Of a stretch of 49,341 bases of DNA, positions 15,731-24,056 are shown piece after piece; position 1 is the first letter of the stretch, and every line of letters starts with the position of its first letter. The stretch is from Phycisphaerae bacterium. Its GTDB lineage: Bacteria > Planctomycetota > Phycisphaerae > Phycisphaerales > UBA1924. The position numbers were made by a program, and so were the translations under genes. The notes under the pieces were generated by a model, which made no database searches, was not told the DNA's origin, and worked only from the letters and a program-made list of their open reading frames with translations. The stretch spans positions 1-49,341 of the forward strand of contig JAUHYE010000012.1 of the NCBI GenBank assembly GCA_030426395.1, read 5' to 3'.

Positions 15731-17470
15731 ATGGGCCTGACCAGCGCTTTGCGCATCGGACAGAGCGCCCTGAGCGCGAGCCAACTCGGCGTGCAGGTCA
15801 CCGGCAACAACATGGCCAACCTGGCCACGCCAGGATACGCCCGCCGTTCGCTGCTGCTGACTCCGCTCGAGTCGGCCGATCCCTTCCAGCGGCTGCAAGC
15901 TGGCAATGGCGTGGGCGCGCAGTCGCTCACCCGCGTGATTGACGAAGCGGTGCTCGCACGCCTCCGCGGCCAGATCGCCCGAGAGAGCGAGGCTAACCAG
16001 GTCGTGCAATCGCTCGGTGCGCTCGAATCGGCCATCGGTGAGCTCAGCGAGACCGGACTGACCACGCAGCTCACCGAGTTCTTCGGAGCCTGGTCCGACC
16101 GCTCGACGCTGGTGGCCTCCGACGGCGTGGTCGTGCAGCAAGCTGAGACGCTGGTGAGCAATATCAAGCGATTGCGCGCCGACCTGGTCGACCAGAAGGC
16201 CCAGACCGATGGGCTGCTCGACACGCTCGTGCCGCGCGTGGACGATCTGCTGACCCAGGTCGCCGAGATCAATAAGGACGTGGCGCGCGCGAAGGTCGGC
16301 GGCGGAGACACTTCCACCTTGCAAGATCAGCGCGATCGCGTTCTCGATGAGCTTGCCTCGCTGATCGACGTGAACACGGTTGAACGTTCGTCGGGCGCGG
16401 TGGACGTCTATGTCGGCAGCACGCCCATGGTGCTGGCCGGCCAGAGCCGGGGCATCGAGCTCCGCCGTGACGCGGTGGATGGGCAGACGCGGGTTTCGCT
16501 TCGCTCGAAGGCCGATGGGTCGGAGCTCCCAGTGTTGTCTGGCCAGGTGGGTGCGCTGCTCGAGGCTCGTGACAACGCGGTCGGCCGCACGATCGAGCAA
16601 CTCGACCGCCTCGCCGCCGAGTTGATCTACCAGACGAACAAGATCCATGCCACGGCGACCGGGCCAGACGGCCTGCGCGAAGCGACCAGCCAGCTCCGCA
16701 TGCCACCCGAGGACCGGGCCCTGCCGCTCAATGGCCCAGGAAACCCGAGCACGGCCGACCTGCCGTTCGAGATCCGCAACGGCTCGTTTCTGGTGCACGT
16801 GCGAAACCCCGTGAGCGGTACGAGCGAGGCGACGCGCATCGAGGTCGATCTGGACGGGCTGGGCGACGACAGCAGCGCCACCACCGTTGACGACGCGTCG
16901 CTCGAAGCCATCCGCCAGGCGCTCGACAATGTCGAGGGGGTGCGGGCCGACTTCACCGCCGATGGCCGCCTTCGAATTCGTGGTGAGAACGGCGCCCGCT
17001 TCTCCTTCAGCGAGGACAGCAGCGGCATGCTCGGCGCGATCGGCATGAACGCGTTCTTCGAGGGAACCGGCGCCGACGACATCGCTGTGCGGCAGGACCT
17101 GGCCGACGACCCGGCCCGCTTGCAGGTCGGCCGCATCGGCGCCGACGGCGAGTTCCGCGAGAACGCCGCCGCCCTGGACATGGCCAAGCTGCAGGACCGC
17201 GGCTTCGAGGCACTGGGCGGCCAGGGGCTCAACGGATTCTGGGCCACGGTGGCCGGCGACGTGGGCGCCCAGACCGACGCGGCGCTCACCAACGCCGAAG
17301 CCGCGGCCGTGGTCCGGGAGTCGATCGAGGCCCAGCGGGCGGCGGTCAGCGGCGTGAGCCTGGACGAGGAGGCCATCAACCTGGTGACCTACCAGCAGGC
17401 CTACCAGGGTGCGGCGAGGTTCATCTCGGTGGTCGATCAGTTACACCAGGAGCTCTTGAGCATCTTCTAA
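15731..17470 (+). CDS. flgK: Hook-filament junction protein FlgK (HAP1)
   Basis: 579 residues, ACGGAGG before the ATG. N-terminus LTSALRIGQSALSASQLGVQ, then TGNNMANLATPGYARR; C-terminus SLDEEAINLVTYQQAYQGAA, then RFISVVDQLHQELLSI. These are the diagnostic FlgK ends. Residues 345-425 resemble a flagellin-hook IN-type domain (DDASLEAIRQALDNVEGVRA, then DFTADGRLRIRGENGARFSF). Length is normal for FlgK. Confidence 0.96.
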   Translation: MGLTSALRIGQSALSASQLGVQVTGNNMANLATPGYARRSLLLTPLESADPFQRLQAGNGVGAQSLTRVIDEAVLARLRGQIARESEANQVVQSLGALESAIGELSETGLTTQLTEFFGAWSDRSTLVASDGVVVQQAETLVSNIKRLRADLVDQKAQTDGLLDTLVPRVDDLLTQVAEINKDVARAKVGGGDTSTLQDQRDRVLDELASLIDVNTVERSSGAVDVYVGSTPMVLAGQSRGIELRRDAVDGQTRVSLRSKADGSELPVLSGQVGALLEARDNAVGRTIEQLDRLAAELIYQTNKIHATATGPDGLREATSQLRMPPEDRALPLNGPGNPSTADLPFEIRNGSFLVHVRNPVSGTSEATRIEVDLDGLGDDSSATTVDDASLEAIRQALDNVEGVRADFTADGRLRIRGENGARFSFSEDSSGMLGAIGMNAFFEGTGADDIAVRQDLADDPARLQVGRIGADGEFRENAAALDMAKLQDRGFEALGGQGLNGFWATVAGDVGAQTDAALTNAEAAAVVRESIEAQRAAVSGVSLDEEAINLVTYQQAYQGAARFISVVDQLHQELLSIF

Positions 17471-17504
17471 GAAAGATGCCAACGCGAGCGAAGGGAATCA
17501 CGCC

Positions 17505-19550
17505 ATGAGCGGCATCCCAATCGGGCTATCAAGGGCGCCATCGTTGTTCATGGCCCAGATCCAGCTCAACCGCATCAACCGCGGCAACGTGGACCTGTTC
17601 GGCGTGCAGCAGCGTCTGGCCACCGGCCAGGACATCAACCGCGTGAGCGACGACCCTGTGAAGGCCGCGGCCATCGCCTCCATCAACCAGTCGCTCGATC
17701 GCTCGAACCAGTGGCTGCGGAACTTCGACACCGCCGGCACGGCGCTGGACCTGCTCGACGGCGCCCTCGACGACGCCCAGAATGCCGGTCTGGAAGCCAA
17801 GAGCATCGCCCTGGAGTACATCAACAGCACGTTCAACGCCGAGGATCGCGCCGGCGCGGCCGTCACGGTCGAGAGCCTCATCGACAAGATCTTCGCCGTC
17901 GCCAACCGCGAGAGCAACGTGGGCCACATGTTCGGCGGCGATCACCCCAGCAACCAGCCCGTCAAGGCCATGCTTGGTGGCTACCAGTTCAGCGCTTCGG
18001 GCGATGGGCTCAAGATCGACCTGGGCCCGGGCGTGGACGTGCCGCTGACGCTGGGTCCGGGCAGCCCCCTGGGCGGCACCTCGGCCCGCGTCCGCGGCTT
18101 CACCGAATTGCGGCCGCCCGTGGACAATGACACCCCTATCTCCGACCTGCGAGGGGCCCGGGGGCTGGGCATCGAACTGGGCGAGATCGAGATCCGCATG
18201 GGCGGCGAGTCCGAGGTGGTCGATCTGGCCGGGGCCGACGTGGCCGGCGACATCGCCGACGCCATCGAGGCGGGCATCCGCCGGATCGAGGATCGCACCG
18301 GTCGAGAGCTGCTGGGCCCGCAGGGTGTGCGCCTCGAAGCGCGGTCCTTGCGCATCGACCTGCTGGCCGGCGACGAGGATGGGGCTCTGCCGGGGCTCAC
18401 CTTCGAGGAGGTCGCCAGGGGCACCTCGGCCACCGACCTGGGCCTCATGGACAGCGGCGCCTTTACCGCCACCAACGGCGATGGCGGCGACCTGAACCCC
18501 CGCCTGACCTGGCTCAGCCGCCTGCCGAACATGGACGATGTGCCGCTGGGCACCATCCGGATCCGCAACGGCGGGCAGACACGTGTGGTCGACCTCAGCG
18601 AGGCCGAGACGCTGCAAGACGTTCGCAGCGCCATCGAGGCCACCGGCCTGGGCGTACGCGTCGAACTCGACCCCGAGAACGGCACCATCGATCTGGTGAG
18701 CGACTTGGCCGTCGCCGTGGGCAACGGATTGAGCGTCGAGGAAGTCGCGGGCAACTTCGACACCGCGCAACGGCTGGGAATCCGCAGTTTCGCGGCCGAA
18801 ACCGAGGCTTCGAGCCTCAACGACGGTCGGGGTGTGCGGATCATCGACAACCAGGCCGACCCGGTCACCGGGGAGATCGACCCCGATCGCAACACCGACT
18901 TCCGTGTCACGCTGGGCGACGGCCGGACGTTCGACGTGGACCTTCGTCCCGAAGACCTGACAACCATGGGCGCCATCTCGGATCGCATCAACCAGGCCGC
19001 GGCGGACGCGGGCATTAATGTACCAGATGCGTTCGAGGCCGGCGTGGTCTCGACCGGGCCGGGCGGGCTCGCGCTGCGACAGGCCGGCGGGTCGGCCCCG
19101 CTGCGAGTTGAGAAGCTCAATAGCTCCCCGGCCCTGCGCGACCTGGGGCTCGACGGCGTGGTGTACGACTCGGACACCGACTCGCTGGTTGGAGAGGACG
19201 TGGGCCAGGTCCGGGTGCGCAATATCTTCAGCGACTTGCTGGATCTGCGCCAGGCGCTGCTCAACAACGACGAAACTGGCATCGGCTTTGCGGGGGAAGC
19301 CGTGGAGACCCGCCTCACTGAGATCGCTCAGGTGCGGGCCATCGTGGGTGGCGATGCACGGCGTGTGCAGGAAGCCCACGAGCTGCGGGAGGACATCGTG
19401 CTGCTGGACGAATCGACTCGGAGCGGACTGCGGGACACCGACTTCGCGCAAGCGGCGGTGGAACTGAGCCAGCTCCAGATCCAGCTCCAGGCGGCCCTCC
19501 AGGTGACGGCCACGAGCCGCCAGCAATCACTGCTCGACTTCCTGGGGTAA
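17505..19550 (+). CDS. flgL: Hook-filament junction protein FlgL (HAP3) with giant central insertion
   Basis: 681 residues, about twice the usual FlgL length of 300-400. The helical N-terminal domain (LNRINRGNVDLFGVQQRLAT, GQDINRVSDDPVKAAAIASI) and C-terminal domain (SLL-type end: DTDFAQAAVELSQLQIQLQA, ALQVTATSRQQSLLDFLG) are intact. Between residues about 150 and 565 lie several similar units that resemble flagellin-hook IN domains, each with a beta strand, a DVRSAIEA-like helix and a further strand (around 225-290, 345-405, 465-550). The added domains would be exposed on the filament surface. 35 bases after flgK. Confidence 0.92.
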   Translation: MSGIPIGLSRAPSLFMAQIQLNRINRGNVDLFGVQQRLATGQDINRVSDDPVKAAAIASINQSLDRSNQWLRNFDTAGTALDLLDGALDDAQNAGLEAKSIALEYINSTFNAEDRAGAAVTVESLIDKIFAVANRESNVGHMFGGDHPSNQPVKAMLGGYQFSASGDGLKIDLGPGVDVPLTLGPGSPLGGTSARVRGFTELRPPVDNDTPISDLRGARGLGIELGEIEIRMGGESEVVDLAGADVAGDIADAIEAGIRRIEDRTGRELLGPQGVRLEARSLRIDLLAGDEDGALPGLTFEEVARGTSATDLGLMDSGAFTATNGDGGDLNPRLTWLSRLPNMDDVPLGTIRIRNGGQTRVVDLSEAETLQDVRSAIEATGLGVRVELDPENGTIDLVSDLAVAVGNGLSVEEVAGNFDTAQRLGIRSFAAETEASSLNDGRGVRIIDNQADPVTGEIDPDRNTDFRVTLGDGRTFDVDLRPEDLTTMGAISDRINQAAADAGINVPDAFEAGVVSTGPGGLALRQAGGSAPLRVEKLNSSPALRDLGLDGVVYDSDTDSLVGEDVGQVRVRNIFSDLLDLRQALLNNDETGIGFAGEAVETRLTEIAQVRAIVGGDARRVQEAHELREDIVLLDESTRSGLRDTDFAQAAVELSQLQIQLQAALQVTATSRQQSLLDFLG

Positions 19551-19645
19551 GGGCCCTAGGTGAACGGAATCGAAGGATCGGACTCGTAGGACTCAAGTAG
19601 ACATCGGCACCAACGTGGGCGAACGCCCGGCCGGAGGAGTACGGC

Positions 19646-20095
19646 ATGCAAGTCAAGACGACCAGATTCGGCGTGGTGGATATCGCCGACGACAAGGTCA
19701 TCACGTTTCCCCAGGGCCTCCTGGGCTTCCCCGACCACAGGCGGTACTGCCTGCTCGAACCCGGGGAGGACGCGTGCTTCTTCTGGCTCCAGTCGATCGA
19801 CGAGCCCGCTTTGGCGTTCGTCCTGACCGACCCCGCCCTGTTCTTCAAGGAGTACGAGGTGCCGATCCGCCCCGAGCAGGCCGAGACGCTCGGGATCGAC
19901 AAGATGGAAGATGCGCAGGTGTTCGTGATCGTGAACAAGGTGGGCCAGGTGCTGACGGCCAACCTGCAGGGTCCCTTGCTCATCAACACGCTGAACCTCA
20001 GCGGCCAGCAATTGGTGCTCGCCGACAAGCGTTGGTCGACGCGTCACACCATCATGCAGGTGGGCGTCGAACAGGGCCAGGCCGCGACGGCCTGA
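19646..20095 (+). CDS. fliW: Flagellar assembly factor FliW
   Basis: 149 residues, GGAGGAG before the ATG. Hallmarks are VDIADDKVITFPQGLLGFPD, then FFWLQSIDEPALAFVLTDP and ITLNLSGQ-like TLNLSGQQLVL. FliW binds flagellin and, when free of it, binds and blocks CsrA; both partners are encoded immediately downstream, so the complete homeostasis circuit is in one place. 95 bases after flgL. Confidence 0.97.
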   Translation: MQVKTTRFGVVDIADDKVITFPQGLLGFPDHRRYCLLEPGEDACFFWLQSIDEPALAFVLTDPALFFKEYEVPIRPEQAETLGIDKMEDAQVFVIVNKVGQVLTANLQGPLLINTLNLSGQQLVLADKRWSTRHTIMQVGVEQGQAATA

Positions 20096-20161
20096 CGGCA
20101 GTGGCGAAGATGGAACGGAGCCACCAAAGCAACCCCACCCAAGGGGGCACGGAGCGCACGG
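20096..20161 (+). promoter_or_regulatory. csrA leader with four GGA sites
   Basis: The 66-base gap between fliW and csrA contains GGA at 20112-20114, 20117-20119 and 20151-20153, and a fourth at 20160-20162 that includes the A of the csrA start codon (CGCACGGATG). The third is part of the Shine-Dalgarno GGAG. CsrA binds GGA, so autorepression by blocking its own start is plausible. TGGC (20102-20105) and GCCA (20120-20123) flank the first two as a short stem. Confidence 0.45.
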
Positions 20162-20515
20162 ATGCTGGTGCTGTCAAGGCAACGAGACGAAACGATCATG
20201 ATCGGCGACGCGGTGGAGATCACCATCGTCGACATCCGCGGGGACAAGGTCAGGCTGGGCATCAACGCCCCGTCGCAAGTGGCCGTCCACCGCAAAGAGG
20301 TGTACGAGGCCATCAAGGCCGAGAACAGGCGGGCCGCCGAAGCCCAGGGCGCCGAATTCAACGCGCTCAGCTCGGCCATCAGGCCCGGACGCCGCGCGGG
20401 GCTCAGCCCGGCGGGGCGAGTGGCGGGCACCAACGGCGCGTCCGGCAACGGGCAAGCCACCACCCCGCGAACGCCAGAGAACAAGGCCAACCCACGGAGG
20501 CAGGCATCCACCTGA
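20162..20515 (+). CDS. csrA: CsrA, translational regulator
   Basis: 117 residues. The first 60 are classic CsrA ([20 protein letters not shown], then [20 protein letters not shown]) with the RNA-binding Leu4, Arg6 and the VHRKE arginine kept. The last 55 residues are an extra, basic, low-complexity tail rich in Ala, Gly, Arg and Asn, absent from normal CsrA (about 60-75). It binds GGA in mRNA hairpins and, in species with FliW, represses flagellin translation. It lies between fliW and the flagellins. Confidence 0.95.
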   Translation: MLVLSRQRDETIMIGDAVEITIVDIRGDKVRLGINAPSQVAVHRKEVYEAIKAENRRAAEAQGAEFNALSSAIRPGRRAGLSPAGRVAGTNGASGNGQATTPRTPENKANPRRQAST

Positions 20516-20612
20516 CTCTCGAGAACGCTTGCGGGCGAAACGCCCTCGTCGCTTCGACGGAAAGTTCCAGCAGGCCGCGACGGAGTGCGGCTGAGGCTCA
20601 CGGAGGATCGCG
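20516..20612 (+). promoter_or_regulatory. Leader of the first flagellin with CsrA-type hairpin
   Basis: Three hairpins follow the csrA stop: GGGCG-AAA-CGCCC (20533-20545), CGTCG-CTT-CGACG (20547-20559) and GCCGC-GACGGAGT-GCGGC (20574-20591). The third shows GGA in an 8-base loop, the form CsrA prefers. It is followed by TCACGGAGGATCG (20598-20610), the ribosome-binding block shared exactly with the second flagellin, itself containing GGA twice. Confidence 0.5.
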
Positions 20613-22172
20613 ATGACTCGCATCAACACCAACGTTCCCAGCATGATCGCTCGATCGAACCTGACGCGGACCAACCGCGAGTTGGACACCAGGCTCGAGC
20701 GACTCTCCACGGGATTGCGGATCAACCGTGGCGCCGACGACCCGGCCGGCCTCATCATCTCCGAACGCCTGCGCTCCAACATTCGTGGTGCCGAACAAGG
20801 CATCAAGAACTCCGAGCGTGCGTCGGCGGTGATCGCCACCACCGAGGGCTCGCTCACCGAGATCAACGAGTTGCTCAACTCGATCAAGGCGCTGGTGGTC
20901 GAGGCGGCCAACACGGGCGCCTTCTCCGACGACGAGATCGCCGCCAACCAGGCCCAGATCGACTCGGCCATCGACTCGATCACCCGAATCGCCGACACGG
21001 CGCGGTTCGGCGACCTGCGGCTGCTCGACGGCTCGCTGGGCTACCAGACCTCGGGCATCGCCACCTCGGCCATCGCCAAGACAAACATCCGTGCGGCCAG
21101 CTTCTCGCAATCCGACTCGCTGGACGTGAACGTCGAGATACTCAACTCGGCCCAGCAGGGCGGGCTGTACCTGCGAGGCGACAACCCCGCACCGGGCGAC
21201 CCGCTGAACGGCACCGTGCTATCGACCACGCTCATCGAGGTCCGAGGGCCCGATGGCGTCATCAGCCTCGAGCTTTCCGAGGGGCAGAGCTTCGGCGATG
21301 TCGTGGAGTCCATCAACCGTCACACACCGTCCACGGGCGTCATCGCCGAGCTCATCAACGGTGATCCAACCAGCGGCATCGTGTTCCGCAGCGAGGGCTA
21401 CGGATCCAGATCGTTCGTCTCGATCGACCGCCTGGGCGAAGGCACCGAGGCGAGCGCATGGGCAACGTACAAGTTCGGCGACGACATCGAGATCGGCGCG
21501 AACGACCCCTTCCCGTGGGGTACCGTGGGCACAGATCTCCAGACGGCCGAACGCGACGCCGGCCGGGACGTTGGCGCAATTATCAATGGCTCGCTCGCCA
21601 ATGGCGACGGGCTCAATATCAGCACCGCCAGCAGCCAGCTCTCGCTGGAGCTGACCCTCACGGCGGACTTCGCGACCCGCGTGGGCGAAACCTCCACTTT
21701 CGACATCACCGGCGGCGGCTCGCTCTTCCAACTCGGCGCCGAGGTCGTAGCGCAGCAGCAGGTGAACATCGGCATCAACTCCGTTGCGGCCACCAGGCTC
21801 GGCGGAACCCTGATTGACGGCGAGCTCGAGTTCCTCGAGTCCTTGAAGAGCGGGCGAGAGAACAGTCTGGCCAGCAGCAAGGAGCGCCGCAACTTCACCG
21901 CCGCCAGCCGCATCGTGGACACCTCCATCGACGAGACCACCATCATCCGAGGCACCCTTGGCTCGTTCGAGCGGAACACGCTCCAGACCAACATCCGCTC
22001 GCTCGCCCTGACGGTTGAGAACCTGACGGCCAGCGAGTCGATCATCCGCGACGCCGACTTCGCCGCCGAGACCAGCCTGCTGACGCGGGCCCAGATCCTG
22101 GCGAGTTCGGGCACCACCGTGCTGGGGCTGGCCAACCAGCAGGCCCAGAGCGTGCTGCAGTTGCTCGGTTAA
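20613..22172 (+). CDS. Flagellin (first copy)
   Basis: 519 residues. The N-terminus (MTRINTNVPSMIARSNLTRT, LDTRLERLSTGLRINRGADD, PAGLIISERLRSN) and C-terminus (ASESIIRDADFAAETSLLTR, then QILASSGTTVLGLANQQAQS, VLQLLG) are the conserved D0/D1 helices. The surface part (about 145-430) is an insertion with a flagellin-hook IN-type unit (SFGDVVESINRHTPSTGVIA, ELINGDPTSGIVFRSEGYGS). Its ends align well with the second flagellin but the central part differs, so the filament may contain two subunits. Its translation is likely under CsrA/FliW control through the leader. Confidence 0.97.
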   Translation: MTRINTNVPSMIARSNLTRTNRELDTRLERLSTGLRINRGADDPAGLIISERLRSNIRGAEQGIKNSERASAVIATTEGSLTEINELLNSIKALVVEAANTGAFSDDEIAANQAQIDSAIDSITRIADTARFGDLRLLDGSLGYQTSGIATSAIAKTNIRAASFSQSDSLDVNVEILNSAQQGGLYLRGDNPAPGDPLNGTVLSTTLIEVRGPDGVISLELSEGQSFGDVVESINRHTPSTGVIAELINGDPTSGIVFRSEGYGSRSFVSIDRLGEGTEASAWATYKFGDDIEIGANDPFPWGTVGTDLQTAERDAGRDVGAIINGSLANGDGLNISTASSQLSLELTLTADFATRVGETSTFDITGGGSLFQLGAEVVAQQQVNIGINSVAATRLGGTLIDGELEFLESLKSGRENSLASSKERRNFTAASRIVDTSIDETTIIRGTLGSFERNTLQTNIRSLALTVENLTASESIIRDADFAAETSLLTRAQILASSGTTVLGLANQQAQSVLQLLG

Positions 22173-22198
22173 TTCCGATAACACGATCAAACGCCGCT

Positions 22199-22210
22199 TA
22201 ACCGCGGTTA
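22199..22210. repeat. 12-base perfect palindrome after first flagellin
   Basis: TAACCGCGGTTA, 27 bases after the stop. It could be an operator or chance; it lacks a loop and T-tract so it is not a terminator. Confidence 0.35.
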
Positions 22211-22226
22211 TCAGACTCTCATCGCA

Positions 22227-22266
22227 CGCCTCACGGCCCGGTTTGCCCCGGGCCGCGAGGCGTTTG
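22227..22266 (+). terminator. Terminator of the first flagellin transcript
   Basis: CGCCTC-A-CGGCCCGG (22227-22241) pairs with CCGGGCCG-C-GAGGCG, closing at 22262, with one A-C mismatch, followed by TTT. A strong stem between the two flagellin genes, so they are probably separate transcripts or the downstream one is partly insulated. Confidence 0.7.
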
Positions 22267-22459
22267 GCGTCGATTTTCTCGAATTGACCAAGACGGACTG
22301 AATTGGCGTTTCGGAACCGTCGATCCACCAACCGAGCACGAAGTCGGGTCCCGGTAAGGAAGCCGGGACGGCGGCGTGCGAAGTTCAGCGGGGCCTTGCC
22401 CCGCAGTGGCACCCGGTGCCGCAGGTATGCGGGGCTCGGGTTCACGGAGGATCGTCGTC
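22267..22459 (+). promoter_or_regulatory. Structured leader of the second flagellin
   Basis: About 190 bases with no gene. Contents in order: CGATCCACC (22321-22329), complementary at 8 of 9 positions to the ribosome-binding stretch GGAGGATCG (22446-22454); a hairpin GTCCCGG-TAAGGAAG-CCGGGAC (22348-22369) with GGA in an 8-base loop; GCGGGGC (22388-22394), GCCCCGC (22398-22404) and a second GCGGGGC (22429-22435), so the middle segment can pair with either neighbour; and GGCAC/GTGCC (22408-22420) inside the larger option. TCACGGAGGATCG (22442-22454) then precedes the ATG. The promoter was not identified. Confidence 0.55.
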
Positions 22460-23983
22460 ATGAGTCGGATCAACACAAACGTTCAGTCGCTTCTCGCCCA
22501 GCGTGTGCTCGGCCAGAACAACCATAACCTGAGCCAGTCGCTTGAGCGTCTGTCGACAGGTACCCGTATTAACCGTGGCAAGGACGACCCTGCGGGTCTG
22601 ATTGCTTCTGAGAACCTGCGTGCTGAGGCCACCGCCCTGACGGCCGCCATCGGCAACGCCGAGCGTGCCGACCAGGTGGTCAACATCGCCGAGGGTGGTC
22701 TTCAGGAAGTTTCCAACCTCCTGAACGAGCTCCAGGGCCTGCTGACCACGACCGCCAACCAGGCCGGCCTGGGCGAGCAGGAGAAGCTGGCCAACCAGCA
22801 GCAGGTCGACTCGATCCTGCAGACCATTGATCGCATCGCCTCGGCCACCAGCTTCCAGGGCACCAAGCTGCTCAACGGCAGCTTCGACTACCGGGCCCAG
22901 AACGTCGCCAGCGACGTGACCGACTTCAAGGTCAACGGTGCCAAGTTCGAGAGCGATGAGTTGGACGTCAACACTTTGGTCACACAGTCGGCCCAGCAGG
23001 CCGGCTTCGTGCTGTCGACCACCGGCACCCTGGACCTGAACGGCAGTGGCGATGACTTCCGCATCGAAATCGGCGGCCGACTGGGCAGCCGCGAGTTCAG
23101 CTTCAGCGAGGGCGCGACCAACGACCAGATCGCCAAGGCCATCAACGACTTCAGCGAAGTCACCGGTGTCACCGCGTCGGCTTCGGGCGGCACTGTCGCC
23201 CTGATCTCCGACGAATTCGGCGACAAGGAATTCGTCTCGGTCAAGGTGCTCGAGGATGCAGATATCCAGGGTACCGGCGTCGGCATCTACGGTTTCGAGG
23301 CCGACGACTTCGGCACTGTCAATACCACGATCGTCAGCACCTATGCCGCTGCGACCAACGAGCAACGCGACGTGGGCCAGGACATCGCCGGCACCATCAA
23401 CGGCATCCGCGCCGTGGCCGACGGCAAAAGCCTTCGCATCAACACCGACTTCCTCGACATCGAGATGACTCTCGAAACCACCGCCGCGCAGACGATCGGC
23501 GCCGTCGAGGCAAGCTCGGGCGAGCCGACCCTCCAGATCACTGGTGGTGGTGCCGACTTCCAGCTCGCAGGTCAGGTCGATGTGGGCGGTAAGGTCAGCC
23601 TGGGCATCTCGAACGTCGCCGTTCGTAACCTGGGCAACTCGACCGACGGGTTCCTGGGCGACCTGGCTTCGGGCAAGAGCCTGAACTTGGCCGACGGCGA
23701 AGACCTCAGCGGCGCCCAGAAGGTCGTTGAGGAGGCTATCGCGCAGGTCTCGACCCTGCGTGGACGCCTCGGTGCGTTCCAGAAGAACACCGTGGGCGCC
23801 ACCATCCGCAGCCTGGGCATCTCGCTCGAGAACACCCGCGCTGCCGAGTCCGTGATCCGGGATACCGATTTCGCTACCGAGACGGCCCAGCTGACTCGCA
23901 GCCAGATCCTGGTGTCCTCGACCACCAACATCCTCTCGCTGGCCAACAGCCAGCCCCAGTCGGTCCTCCAGCTCCTCGGCTAA
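22460..23983 (+). CDS. Flagellin (second copy, probably the major one)
   Basis: 507 residues, starting MSRINTNVQSLLAQRVLGQN. The start is set at 22460 by the ribosome-binding block and by alignment with the first flagellin. D0/D1 ends are intact (SQSLERLSTGTRINRGKDDP; C-terminus RAAESVIRDTDF-like, QPQSVLQLLG). The central 145-420 differs from copy one, again with an IN-type unit (TNDQIAKAINDFSEVTGVTA, then SASGGTVALISDEFGDKEFV). Its codon choice in the first 60 codons is less GC-biased (many -t endings) than elsewhere, which often goes with high expression. It has its own leader and terminator. Confidence 0.97.
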   Translation: MSRINTNVQSLLAQRVLGQNNHNLSQSLERLSTGTRINRGKDDPAGLIASENLRAEATALTAAIGNAERADQVVNIAEGGLQEVSNLLNELQGLLTTTANQAGLGEQEKLANQQQVDSILQTIDRIASATSFQGTKLLNGSFDYRAQNVASDVTDFKVNGAKFESDELDVNTLVTQSAQQAGFVLSTTGTLDLNGSGDDFRIEIGGRLGSREFSFSEGATNDQIAKAINDFSEVTGVTASASGGTVALISDEFGDKEFVSVKVLEDADIQGTGVGIYGFEADDFGTVNTTIVSTYAAATNEQRDVGQDIAGTINGIRAVADGKSLRINTDFLDIEMTLETTAAQTIGAVEASSGEPTLQITGGGADFQLAGQVDVGGKVSLGISNVAVRNLGNSTDGFLGDLASGKSLNLADGEDLSGAQKVVEEAIAQVSTLRGRLGAFQKNTVGATIRSLGISLENTRAAESVIRDTDFATETAQLTRSQILVSSTTNILSLANSQPQSVLQLLG

Positions 23984-24021
23984 CCCCCGATAGCCCGGAC
24001 CTTCTGAGACACAGCACCTTG

Positions 24022-24053
24022 AAGGCCCGTCCCGATCTCGGGGCGGGCCTTTT
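24022..24053 (+). terminator. Terminator of the second flagellin
   Basis: AAGGCCCG-TCCCGA-TCT-CGGGG-CGGGCCTT: a long GC stem (24022-24051) followed by TTTT. Its T-tail is directly before the ATG of the recombinase at 24057. Confidence 0.85.
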
Positions 24054-24056
24054 GCC

